NCBI GenBank assembly: GCA_011800805.1
Contig: MPNW01000844.1
Location: 171,301-185,368 of the forward strand
DNA: 14,068 bases
Source of the DNA: Hirudo medicinalis
Lineage: Eukaryota; Annelida; Clitellata; Hirudinida; Hirudinidae
Direction of reading: 5' to 3'
Positions 1-7,942 of this stretch are shown here, in pieces; position 1 is the stretch's first letter; each line of letters opens with the position of its first letter. The position numbers were made by a program, and so were the translations under genes. Under the pieces are notes generated by a model that was not told the origin of the DNA, did not search any database, and saw only the letters and a list, made by a program, of their open reading frames with translations.

Positions 1-38
<38 letters not shown>

Positions 39-52
39 TGTCATCACATCAC

Positions 53-122
<70 letters not shown>

Positions 123-155
123 GTCATCATCATCATCATCATCACCGCCATCATC
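1..155. repeat. (ATC/CAT)n trinucleotide microsatellite
   Basis: Near-perfect ATC repeats with a few interruptions (TTGTCATCAC near 38-50, a CG at 122). They fill the end of the intron before the first visible kinase exon. The window begins inside this array, so its full length is unknown. Confidence 0.97.
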
Positions 156-182
156 TTAATCACTAATGATCTTTGAAAACAG

Positions 183-265
183 GACAATGCCAACCTGTAC
201 ATGGCCATGGAGTACTGCTGCGGTGGCGAACTCTTCACCCTGTTGAGGAGCAGGAGGAGATTCAC
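183..265 (+). CDS. Kinase exon a (PKA residues 112-138, hinge region)
   Basis: The acceptor AG is at 181-182 and the donor GTGAGT at 266. The 83 bases encode 27 residues from [18 protein letters not shown] to RRRF, plus two bases of a split Thr codon (intron phase 2). It holds the hinge, gatekeeper Met120, E127 (binds substrate Arg in PKA) and R133. The polypyrimidine tract before the acceptor is poor because the intron ends in a CAT-type microsatellite, but the protein match fixes the boundary. Confidence 0.92.
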
Positions 266-839
266 GTGAGTGTTTCCGTCCCCCGGCCACCGACCCACCC
301 ACCTCACCTCACCCCACCCCGATCCATTCTTTCTCCCTCCTCAATCCCTGGCTTCCTCATTCTTTTGGATTCTTGCGCAAATCTCCTTTGCATCCTTCGC
401 GAAGGATTAGCTGCTCGATGGCAATTTGTCGAGATTGCGAACGAGTGAGCGAGAGAAAAATAATAGACAATCCGAATGATTGATCTCAGTTGCACGAGGA
501 TTGAAAATGTCGATTCATCGTCGGAGGCATATTGCGTCCTGAGACGTCAGGAATGCCTCTCACGACGGGCTGGAGAGAAAGATTATCGACGAAAGATTAT
601 CGGAGGATTAGCAACTTGACTCCTTTGAACGAATAGGATGTCAATTCATTACGACTGAACAGAAGAAGGGAGAGATTGATTTCATAATAATTGCGTTATT
701 ATTTGTTGGTATTATTATTTTTATTATTAATATTATTATTATTGCTATTATTATTTTTATTATTATTATTATTTATTGTTATTATTATTATTATTGTTAT
801 TGTTATTATTATTGTTATTATTATTATTATTATTATTGC

Positions 840-927
<88 letters not shown>

Positions 928-3900
928 GCTGTTCTGGTTGTTGTTATTGTTGTTTATATTTATCGTTTCTTAAAATAACTTTTAGTAGCTTTTGTCGTCC
1001 CAATCAGCACCACGTGCAAACACACACACACAAACACACACACACAAACACACACGGGAAGATCCGTGCGTGCAACAGTGCATCCGGATTTTCATTTACT
1101 CAGTCTCAGAAACTTTGAAATAAGATCTTCATTAAGCCGTCGACCGTTGTCATCGTTTGATCCAGAATCCCCAGCACTTATATTTATGAAAAGAGAATAT
1201 TATTTATTCAAACCAGTGAAGCAGATTTATTGAAAGTCGCTTGAGATGCTTTTTGAAGTTCATCCATTCGAGTATTGGACTTGATCGTAAAAAACCTTAG
1301 GACGTCATAAATCCTGCTGTCCATTTGGAAGGCCGTAAATTGTGTCTTTGGTCATGTTTATGACGTCGATGAAAGCCCCGGGAGATAATTAATAACAATG
1401 TTGTGAAAATAACATCGATATTATTGCTATTATTGTTGTTATTAATTTTATTATTGTTATTATTATTGTTATTGTTATTGTTATTATTATTATTATTATT
1501 GTTATTATTATTATTATGATTATTATCATCATCATTATTATTATTATTATTAATGCTACTATTTCCAAATAATTAGTATTAGTGAGTGCAGTTTGTCAGG
1601 AATGGTTTTGTTTCTATTGATTGATTGATTGATTGATTGATCGATTGATTGAACGATGAATGCACGTGATTGACGAAACGGTTGATCGACCACAAAGTAA
1701 TCGGTGTTCTGGCTGATTGACCACAAGTCATTGATATTCTGGCTGATTGACCATGGGTGATTGACGTTCTGGTTGAACGATCGACATTTATCGATGTTCT
1801 GCTTGATTGACCATAAAGTGATTGAATCCTCACTTCCAGGGAAAAGATGAGTGCCTTCTACGCTGCCCAGGTGGTCATGGTCCTGGAGTTTCTGCACAGT
1901 GTTGACGTTCTGTACAGGGACTTAAAACCAGAAAACATTCTGCTTGACCACAGGGGTTACATCAAGGTGTCATGATTTCTTTGTTGTGGTTTTAAAGTAA
2001 ATATCAAATAAATAAGCAAACAAACAAATAAATGAATATATTTGAATATGAATTCTGTCATGCATGGATGCTTTACCGCGGTACTGAAGCAATGCAACCT
2101 AATTCACAAAGCAGCTTCATAAATAGGCGCTACATAGATTAAATTGTAAATAATTTAATGCAAAGGTGTTACATTATAATATAATTAATATATCATCATA
2201 ATTCACGACGTAATAATTAATTAATTACGATTAATTAATTAATTACGATTAATTAATTAATTAATTAAAACTGACATCATCTTCCCGAAATTGTTCCAAG
2301 GTGGCGGACTTTGGTTTTGCCAAGAGAGCGACGAGGCACACTTACACGCTCTGTGGCACTCCTGATTATCTTGCTCCAGAAATGATCATGAACAAGGCTA
2401 GTCTGTTTGGACAATGTGTACGTTTCGAGTAATCCCAGTACAGTTTGTATTAAGTACATGAGTACATGAAGAGATGGGCATCCTAGTTATTGGATGACCT
2501 TTCTGAATTTGTGTGTTTGCGAACGGTTTTGTTGTGATTCACTAAGCATAATAATATACGCCTAATAATTATATTATATTATATTGTATTGTATTGTAAT
2601 GTATTATATTGTATTGTATTGTATTGTATTGTAATGTATTATATTGTATTGTATTGTATTGTAATGTATTATATTGTATTGTATTGTATTGTATTGTAAT
2701 GTATTGTATTGTATTGTATTGTATTGTAATGTATTATATTGTATTGTATTGTATTGTAATGTATTGTATTGTATTGTATTGTAATGTATTATATTGTATT
2801 GTATTGTATTGTATTGTATTGTAATGTATTGTATTGTATTGTATTGTACTGTACTGTACTGTATTGTAATGTATTGTATTGTATTGTATTGTATTGTAAT
2901 GTATTATATTGTATTGTATTGTATTGTAATGTATTGTAATGTATTGTATTGCGTTGTATTGTAATGTATTGTATTGTATTGTATTGTACTGTACTGTACT
3001 GTATTGTATTGTATTGTAATGTATTGTATTGTACTGTACTGTATTGTATTGTATTGTATTGTACTGTACTGTATTGCATTGCATTTTTGCATTTTGGATG
3101 CCCAAATTAAGCTAAATTCAACCTTAACCCTAAGCTCTAAACAAAAGGGCAACCTTAACTCTGACCTTGTACTGACCAAAATAAATACTTGTTCAGGGTT
3201 ACGGGAAGTCGGTTGATTGGTGGTCCCTGGGCGTGCTCATCTACGAGATGGTGGCCGGTTATGCCCCTTTCGCAGCCGAAGAATCCATGGAAAGATTCGA
3301 AAACATCGTTAGCGGGAGGGTGAGTTGCTGGTGGATGGTTGGGGGAGGTTGGATGATTGGGGAGGTTGGATGGTTGGGGAGGGTCGAGCATGTGAAGAGT
3401 TTTAGAATTTATTATGAATAAATCACTTTAATTGTTTATGTGTATTCTTTTATTAGTTTTATTAAATTATTTTATCAATTACTTTAATTACCAATTCAAT
3501 TAAAAAGCATTCAAGTCGAAATGACATTTTTAAAGGATTATTACCAAACGAAAAATAGAAAAATATTATCAAAAAATATTTTAAAATCCACTCTTGAATT
3601 ATTCCCTTTTCCAACTCAGTTATGGGTTCCTGGCTCATTCAGTGAAGAACTTAATGATCTTGTCCGTCGTCTGCTCAAGGTTGATGTCACTCGCAGGTGT
3701 GGATGTTCAAGGAATGGGGCTAATGAGGTCAAGAATCAGCCCTGGTTCAATGGCACGGATTGGGCGGCCCTCTATTACAGGAAGGTGAGGAGACTATGTT
3801 GGATTTCTGATTTTAAGACAGTAATTTAATCAATCAAGTTTTAATTTGTGGGGAATAAGAAGAGTTAAGATTTAAATTTAGAAATCAAAATTCAAAATTT

Positions 3901-4263
3901 GAAAAAAATAGATATTTAAAATGGAAATTGAAATTTATGAGTTTATTTCTGGCTGCATGGCAGCAATAATGTAATATAGCAATTATGCAATAATAATGTT
4001 ATAAAAATAGTATAAATAATAATAATAATAATAATAATAACAATAGAAACAATTAAAAAAATAATTATGATAAAAATATATTACATTAATATGCGTCTAT
4101 AATTTATTATAACTATTATGACATCGTGTCATCCTAGGTTGACGCTCCTTACATTCCGAACATGACAAGTGAAACTGACAGTTGCAACTTTGATCATTAC
4201 GAGGAAGATCGCTTGGAACGATCAGAGGAAGTTCTTTATGGAGACGAATTTTCAGATTTTTAA
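183..4263 (+). CDS. PKA catalytic subunit-like Ser/Thr kinase (AGC family), 3' six exons, 5' end outside window
   Basis: The spliced exons are 183-265, 1840-1966, 2301-2396, 3197-3319, 3620-3784 and 4138-4263, with the stop TAA at 4261-4263. They give 239 residues in one open frame that align gaplessly to PKA C-alpha residues 112-350 (numbering below). Visible are gatekeeper M120, E127, the catalytic loop YRDLKPEN (D166, K168, N171), DFG (D184), activation-loop T197 in YTLCGTP, APE (E208), D220, R280, NFDHY in the C-tail, S338, and a terminal FSDF (FSEF in PKA). Family knowledge: these kinases phosphorylate Arg-rich Ser/Thr sites in cytosol and nucleus and are held inactive by cAMP-binding regulatory subunits. 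The exon lengths 83/127/96/123/165 match my recollection of vertebrate PRKACA/PRKACB. The missing N-terminus (about 111 residues) must lie upstream. Docking positions differ (H194, Y196, A239, F247), so this may be a divergent paralogue. PRKX is an alternative, but the C-tail is more PKA-like. No stop or frameshift is seen. Confidence 0.95.
699..945. repeat. (ATT)n microsatellite with a pure (ATT)29 core
   Basis: Imperfect ATT/GTT repeats lead into an uninterrupted core of 29 ATT units at 841-927, followed by TTG-type units. The array lies within kinase intron 1. The long poly-Ile or poly-Leu frames it creates are not genes. Confidence 0.97.
1017..1054. repeat. (CA)n dinucleotide repeat
   Basis: Three short CA blocks separated by CAAACA, in kinase intron 1. 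Confidence 0.9.
1419..1552. repeat. Imperfect (ATT/GTT)n microsatellite
   Basis: ATT with frequent GTT units and a short CATCATCAT-type switch near 1526-1535, in kinase intron 1. Confidence 0.9.
1616..1652. repeat. (GATT)n tetranucleotide repeat
   Basis: About eight GATT units with one CGATT interruption, directly upstream of the 30-bp minisatellite, which also contains GATTGA. Similar tetramer tracts occur near 4430 and 12277. Confidence 0.9.
1675..1830. repeat. 30-bp minisatellite (about 5 units) at the 3' end of kinase intron 1
   Basis: The core TTCTGGCTGATTGACCA recurs with TTCTGG-type starts at 1707, 1737, 1767 and 1797, an exact 30-base period, and a degenerate fifth copy ends near 1830. 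The array stops about 8 bases before the AG acceptor of exon b, so it occupies the usual branch-point region. Confidence 0.9.
1840..1966 (+). CDS. Kinase exon b (PKA residues 139-181, catalytic loop)
   Basis: The acceptor is CTTCCAG (AG at 1838-1839) and the donor GTGTCA at 1967. One base completes the split Thr codon, followed by 42 codons from [10 protein letters not shown] through [18 protein letters not shown]. It carries the catalytic base Asp166, Lys168, Glu170 and Asn171. The intron after it is phase 0. Confidence 0.95.
1967..2300 (+). other. Kinase intron 2 (phase 0, 334 bp)
   Basis: GTGTCA donor and TTGTTCCAAG acceptor. It contains AAAT/AAAC-rich sequence, a TTAA-rich repeat near its end, and a GGCGCTACATAGATTAAAT stretch (about 2125-2143) that resembles the SINE tail found near 8713. 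That resemblance is short and may be chance. Confidence 0.85.
2212..2269. repeat. (TTAA)-type tetranucleotide repeat with two ACG interruptions
   Basis: TTAATTAATTACGATTAATT units repeat in kinase intron 2, about 30 bases before exon c. Confidence 0.88.
2301..2396 (+). CDS. Kinase exon c (PKA residues 182-213, DFG to APE)
   Basis: The acceptor AG is at 2299-2300. The 32 codons run [20 protein letters not shown] then [12 protein letters not shown] and contain DFG Asp184, activation-loop Thr197 and APE Glu208. The best-aligned 3' end is AAG at 2394-2396, followed by GCTAGT, a GC rather than GT donor. The alternative is a GTACGT donor at 2418, which would add seven residues (ASLFGQC). The first choice keeps the gapless alignment and the 96-base exon size. 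Confidence 0.88.
2397..3196 (+). other. Kinase intron 3, candidate GC-AG intron (800 bp)
   Basis: The 5' end is GCTAGT after exonic AAG and the 3' end is TTGTTCAG. More than 60% of the intron is the pentanucleotide array at 2570-3082. No exon-like sequence was seen inside. Confidence 0.75.
2570..3082. repeat. Pentanucleotide (GTATT)n satellite with variant units, about 0.5 kb
   Basis: About 100 units of GTATT, with GTAAT, ATATT and GTACT variants clustered in patches: GTACT triplets near 2846-2860 and 2986-3000, and again near 3030 and 3062. The variants recur in similar order, which suggests duplication of multi-unit blocks. The pentamer has no stop codon in any frame on either strand, so it produces long false frames reading YCIVL or NTIQY. 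Confidence 0.97.
3197..3319 (+). CDS. Kinase exon d (PKA residues 214-254, helices F-G)
   Basis: The acceptor is TTGTTCAG (AG at 3195-3196) and the donor GTGAGT at 3320, both phase 0. The 41 codons begin [20 protein letters not shown] and include Asp220 and Glu230. Position 239 is Ala instead of Phe and 247 is Phe instead of Tyr, two positions that in PKA contact PKI or the regulatory subunit. Confidence 0.95.
3328..3386. repeat. 17-bp G-rich minisatellite in kinase intron 4
   Basis: About three copies of GGTTGGATGATTGGGGA. The top strand has several runs of three to five G. Intron 4 (3320-3619, GTGAGT...CTCAG) otherwise holds only AT-rich sequence. Confidence 0.85.
3620..3784 (+). CDS. Kinase exon e (PKA residues 255-309, C-lobe)
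   Basis: The acceptor is CCAACTCAG (AG at 3618-3619) and the donor GTGAGG at 3785, phase 0 on both sides. The 55 codons include [20 protein letters not shown], Arg280 (salt bridge to APE Glu208 in this fold), [12 protein letters not shown] and [14 protein letters not shown] motif replaces the FGN of PKA after Arg280. Confidence 0.94.
3785..4137 (+). other. Kinase intron 5 (phase 0, 353 bp) with (AAT)n
   Basis: GTGAGG donor and CCTAG acceptor. It is AT-rich with an (AAT)n run at about 4014-4040. Nothing else was recognised. Confidence 0.88.
4138..4263 (+). CDS. Kinase terminal coding exon (PKA residues 310-350, C-tail) with stop
   Basis: The acceptor is TCATCCTAG (AG at 4136-4137). It has 41 codons then TAA. 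The sequence starts VDAPYIPN, contains CNFDHYEED (FDDY motif of the AGC C-tail), keeps a Ser at the S338 turn-motif position, and ends EFSDF. Length from exon start to stop equals that of PKA C-alpha. Residues around the turn-motif Ser are more acidic than in PKA (ERSEE versus RVSIN). Confidence 0.95.
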   Translation, partial: VDAPYIPNMTSETDSCNFDHYEEDRLERSEEVLYGDEFSDF

Positions 4264-4406
4264 ATTCGTTGTTTTTTTTTTTTATTGTTATCATTTAATT
4301 TGAATTATTTATTCTTTCTCCTACTCATTAATTTATTTCGTTGTGAAATTTCAAACTGAATTTTGTCCGTCTTAAATCGTCTTAAATGTCTTGAAATTGT
4401 CGGTCG

Positions 4407-4482
4407 AGTGAGTGAGTGAGTGAGTGAGTGATTGAGTGATTGAGTGGGTGATTGAATGATTGAGTGAGTGGGTGATTGTCCA
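4407..4482. repeat. (GAGT/GATT)n tetranucleotide repeat
   Basis: Six or more GAGT units followed by mixed GATT, GGGT and AATG units, in the likely 3' UTR of the kinase gene. Confidence 0.92.
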
Positions 4483-4914
4483 GTTTCGACACGAACTGAT
4501 CTCTCGCTATGTGTCGACTTTATTGATTGTTCTTTTATTTTCATTTTCATTATCGAGATTAAAATCAACGAATTTATTGAAATTACTCACTTTCGTCGAC
4601 CTTCAAAACATTTAATGGTTCATTTAATTGGACGCTCTGAAATATTTTCCCCTGAAAAACAGCATCACCTATTACCAGAAACTGTCAGAATTTTCTCAGA
4701 GGACTGACTTTTTTTCGACGTGAGACTGAAAAATGAACTGATAACGCATTTGTGAATGACGTGTGTCTTGACTCTGTTCCATCAGTTGAATATCACATTG
4801 CAAAACGTTCCTTCTTATTAACTGCCGACTATATTTTCATATTTACCAGCCAAGATATTATTTATCGTCTGCTGTCTTTCGCACAAAAATTGAATTGCGC
4901 GAAAATGAAGGGAG

Positions 4915-4920
4915 AATAAA
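4915..4920 (+). promoter_or_regulatory. Candidate polyadenylation signal of the kinase gene
   Basis: AATAAA lies about 650 bases after the kinase stop codon. A second AATAAA is at 5045-5050. Given the AT-rich context either could occur by chance, so the 3' end of the transcript is not settled. Confidence 0.3.
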
Positions 4921-5036
4921 AGCAATTTGATGAGAAAATAGCGTTAAATGGGATTTTCAATCAGAACTTGCGATTGATTTTAAAGTTAATTATTGAAAAT
5001 TGTCGACATTTTAAATTAGGTTTTACTAAAAAATAG

Positions 5037-5538
5037 GAAAAACCAAATAAAGAAAACGAACAAGAAACCAAACAATGGTCCAGTATATTTGAAAATAAGC
5101 TTGAAACCTTGGTTACAGATATTAAGAAAGTCCAAGGATCAGTGACAGACACAAACTCAAAAATAGAAATGAACAATGAGAGACAGACAGAACAATACCG
5201 TAGTCTGCAATTTGACAGAAGATGTTGGAAAGTCAAAAGAAAAAGAACTCCTGTCAAAGCTCCTGAAAGAAGTAACAGGCAGAAAAATTGAAAAAGAAAT
5301 CTTGGAAATGTTCAGAATTGGCAAAAAAGTCGAAGAATCTTCAAAACCAAGTCCCTTGTTGATAAAATTTGAAAGCTTGGAGACCAAGAACATGGTTCTG
5401 GATAACAGCAGAAGGTTGAAAGATAGTGAAAGCTTCAACAAAGTTATCCTAAGCCTTGCTTTGTCAAAGGAAGACTCTAAAAATTTTTTGTTGCGTTTCA
5501 TTTATTTGGACAGATGGATTCTGAATGTTTCATCGTGA
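5037..5538 (+). pseudogene. Non-LTR retrotransposon ORF1-like fragment, frameshifted
   Basis: Two overlapping frames read as one protein. The first (from 5037, just after an in-frame TAG at 5034-5036) is a polar, probably coiled-coil segment including WSSIFENKLETLVTDIKK and NSKIEMNNERQTEQ. It shifts near 5180-5200 into a second frame with NNTVVCNLTEDV, then EMFRIGKK, KPSPLLIKFESLETKNMVL and RRLKDSESFNKVILS. The order coiled coil, 'NNxVV.n..E', 'RiGK', 'kPRPLlvkF', 'LK.s..f..v.i..dls' is what I know from ORF1-type proteins accompanying LINE-like reverse transcriptases in invertebrates. The second frame stops at 5536-5538. No nuclease or reverse transcriptase domain follows, so this is a dead fragment. 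Family identity was not checked by search. Confidence 0.72.
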
Positions 5539-5872
5539 AAATTAAAATTAAAATCAAAATAATAGTTAATAATTAATAATAAATAATAATAATATTAATA
5601 TGACAATTTCAAAATAATTAAATATATATTATATATATATATATTAAATATGAATATTACATATATTTATATGTGTATATGGATTCGTTGTCCTGTCACC
5701 GGAAACCCAAAAATGGTTGCCTTCGTCCGTGGTCAGATAGTAATTCCAGGAGGTTTTATTTATTTTTTTTCCTTGAATAAAGCAAAATAATCCTCGCCAT
5801 GAAAAGTAAAAATGTGGTTGGCAGGTCGGTTCCCTAAAAAAAAAAAAAACCTGACTTACGATCCAATGATTA
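5539..5872. other. AT-rich spacer with a short (TA)n
   Basis: Holds AAT/ATA-rich sequence, an (AT)n tract near 5620-5646 and a poly-A run at 5837-5850. A minus-strand open frame here has no recognisable domain. Confidence 0.6.
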
Positions 5873-6053
5873 CGATGATGATGATGATGACAATGCCGCT
5901 GGTGATGATTACGGTGATGATGACAAGGACGATGGTGGTGATTATGACGATGGTGATTAAGACGATGGTGATTACGACGATGGTGACGATGTCGATGGTG
6001 ATGATTACGATGATGATTATGACGATGGTGACGATGTTGATGATAAGGATGAC
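5873..6053. repeat. Degenerate GAT/GAC array encoding acidic repeats in one frame
   Basis: Imperfect GATGATGAC units, with GATTATGACGATGGTGA-type blocks of about 18 bases. One + frame reads DYDDGD repeats but is broken by a TAA within GATTAAGACGAT near 5957. There is no start codon or splice support for translation, so a decayed microsatellite is the simplest reading. Confidence 0.85.
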
Positions 6054-6659
6054 TGGCTGCCCAGCCTTTATTACATTGTTTTCTATCCCTCCAAACTCTC
6101 AAGTCCCATGAACAACATCCGGATTAAAGGAAAGTTTCTAAATTAAGTCAACTGGACAAGTTCAAATGGAAAACTTCCAGTGGAAATTCCGTCGAATTCT
6201 TGACGATGTCGGCGCTAATTGAATTGAATAATCCTTTGGTGATCTTAGCGCAGTAATGATCAATTATTTCTTTTCATTTTTTTCCCCATAACTTTTCAAC
6301 GGTCAAGAATCGTGCGGTTGCATCAAAAAAGTATCGTCTGATCACAAGTTGCCATAAATATGACTATAATTACTGCATAATTATTAACATTTTACTTTTA
6401 GTAAATTGAATTATTATAATTCTCGTCTAAAATAATGACAAATATTAAAGAATGGATAACTTTTTTTTATGATTCTTTAGAACATTTATTGTGATGAGAA
6501 AGAAATATTTTGTAAATATTTTGTTTCTATTTCATCAATATTTTTAAATCCTCAATTTATTGATTAAATCTTAAATCTAATAGTTCGATGCTTTATACTG
6601 CCACAGACAGATAGACAGACGTGGGAAGGTACTGCCCAGAAACCCAGTTGGTTCGACCT
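6054..6659. other. Non-coding AT-rich spacer
   Basis: No gene, RNA or transposon feature was recognised on either strand. Confidence 0.6.
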
Positions 6660-6930
6660 TCATACCCACCCATGCGTCAATACCCATTTTATACCCAAGG
6701 ATACACCAATACCCATTTGATACCCAAGGATACACCAATACCCATTTGATACCCAAGGATACACCAATACCCATTTTATACCCAAGGATACACCAATACC
6801 CATTTTATACCCAAGGATACACCAATACCCATTTTATACCCAACGATACACCAATACCCATTTTATACCCAAGGATACACCGATACCTATTTTATACCCA
6901 AGGACACACCAATAACCATTTCACACAGAT
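6660..6930. repeat. 29-bp minisatellite, about 9 units
   Basis: The unit is close to ACCAATACCCATTTTATACC followed by CAAGGATAC. The AAT of CCAATACC recurs at 6679, 6708, 6737, 6766, 6795, 6824 and 6853, then in diverged form at 6882 and 6911, always 29 bases apart. Because 29 is not a multiple of three, the open frame across it is not a conserved protein repeat. Confidence 0.96.
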
Positions 6931-7701
6931 CCATTCATCAGTATCCCATTCTTAACCATCCACACATCAATAACTCCTCATAGCCACATGTACATTGGTT
7001 TTCTTATCTATTTGTATGGCAGTCCACTAAATCAGGAGGGTAGGGTCTCCAATTCAAAAACAAAGTCTTCTTTATGGGGTGGGTCGAATAGAGACGCCAT
7101 TGGGTCCTCCAATGGGTCTTTTTTTTATTTTGTGGGGGGGTAAAAAGTTGCCCTCGTTATTTCGAGAATGACTCACTGCTAAAAGCGTTTAAAATGCTTA
7201 ACGAAAAACATTGCAATGTTGTTTGTTCTGAAGTGTGACCGTAAAATAGCTTCATATTAACATTTAACTGCTTGTAAAGAGATATTATTTGGAATAATAA
7301 CAATATTTAAATTTGTTTAAATGTGTTTAGATCAGTTTAACTGCCTATTATCGCATTAGTTGAGCTTTATTGAGCTAATGACAATGTAAGAAAGAATAAA
7401 ACATTCCTCACTACGTAAAAGGTTATGGCATAAAGTCCTTCACCTTGGTTAAAAATTGAAATTGTCCTCCAAAAGAGATGATGTTTTGGCGCCCCTAAAA
7501 AAAAAAAAAAGAAAAGAAGAAGGATTCTTGAAGGCGCTAATTTTTCAATGCCACTTTTAGTTGCAAATTAAGATTTACTGGTGACAAACTTGTCAGAAAT
7601 GATGATTTCGTTTGCTTTGCTTTGCTTTGTGAGTGGCATTTTAAAGATGGCACACTTCAATTGTCACCGGTGCGGATACCATGGCGATATTATGTTTTAG
7701 T
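6931..7701. other. Non-coding spacer
   Basis: Contains a G-rich patch (about 7037-7142), a poly-A run near 7498-7510 that could mark an old retroposon tail, and a short (TTTGC)3. No gene was recognised. Confidence 0.55.
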
Positions 7702-7756
7702 TAATAATAATAGTAATAATAATAATAATAACAATAATAGTAATAATAATAATAAT
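7702..7756. repeat. (AAT)n microsatellite, left of the foldback element
   Basis: AATAATAAT with AGT and AAC interruptions. A similar array resumes at about 7880-7942, right of the foldback element. Confidence 0.93.
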
Positions 7757-7773
7757 CATTGCAGTCTCCACAT

Positions 7774-7882
7774 TTTACGGAAAGTACTTGGATGAATCAC
7801 TAAGAGTACTGCTCCGGATAGTGCTCCGGATTCATCCTTCACCGGCTGGAAGGCCGAGAGGAATAATGTGAAAAGTCCGTAA
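7774..7882. mobile_element. Small foldback (MITE-like) element inside an (AAT)n array
   Basis: Nested inverted repeats: TTACGGA (7775-7781) against TCCGTAA (7876-7882); GGATGAATC (7790-7798) against GATTCATCC (7829-7837); and GAGTACT (7804-7810) against AGTGCTC (7820-7826, one G-T pair). An AAT microsatellite lies on both sides. The outer repeat is only 7 bases, so calling it a transposable element is tentative. It could simply be a hairpin-prone sequence. Confidence 0.35.
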
Positions 7883-7942
7883 TAATAATAAAGAAATAAA
7901 AAAAAAAATAATAACAATAATAATAATATTAATAATAATAAC
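7880..7942. repeat. (AAT)n microsatellite, right of the foldback element
   Basis: AATAATAAT units with an A-run at 7898-7908 and AAC interruptions. Confidence 0.93.

Larger units (their letters stand above)
266..1839 (+). other. Kinase intron 1 (phase 2, about 1.57 kb)
   Basis: GTGAGT donor and CTTCCAG acceptor. After a pyrimidine-rich stretch (280-360) there is unremarkable sequence, then the ATT array, a CA repeat, a second ATT/GTT array, a GATT repeat and a 30-bp minisatellite, all listed separately. No further exon-like sequence was seen in it. Confidence 0.85.
4264..5036 (+). other. Kinase 3' UTR and downstream AT-rich sequence
   Basis: It starts with a poly-T run (4271-4283) and contains a GAGT/GATT tetramer repeat (about 4407-4482). 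Open frames here lack recognisable protein features. The 3' UTR probably covers part of this stretch. Confidence 0.5.

Noticed and set aside
173..448. 91-codon plus-strand frame overlapping the first kinase exon
   Set aside because: Wrong frame relative to the clear PKA-like exon at 183-265 and it runs into the intron.
691..978. Long poly-Ile/poly-Leu open frames on the plus strand
   Set aside because: They are translations of the ATT array inside a kinase intron; no unique sequence or domain.
2609..3179. Several overlapping open frames on both strands reading YCIVL or NTIQY repeats
   Set aside because: The GTATT pentamer has no stop codon in any frame, so open frames arise automatically.
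5812..6111. Met/Thr-rich and His-rich open frames over the GAT/GAC array
   Set aside because: Different frames and strands of one microsatellite; no start or domain evidence.
6746..6955. Open frame with Tyr/Pro/Ile repeats
   Set aside because: A 29-base unit shifts frame each copy, so no peptide repeat is conserved; it is a minisatellite.
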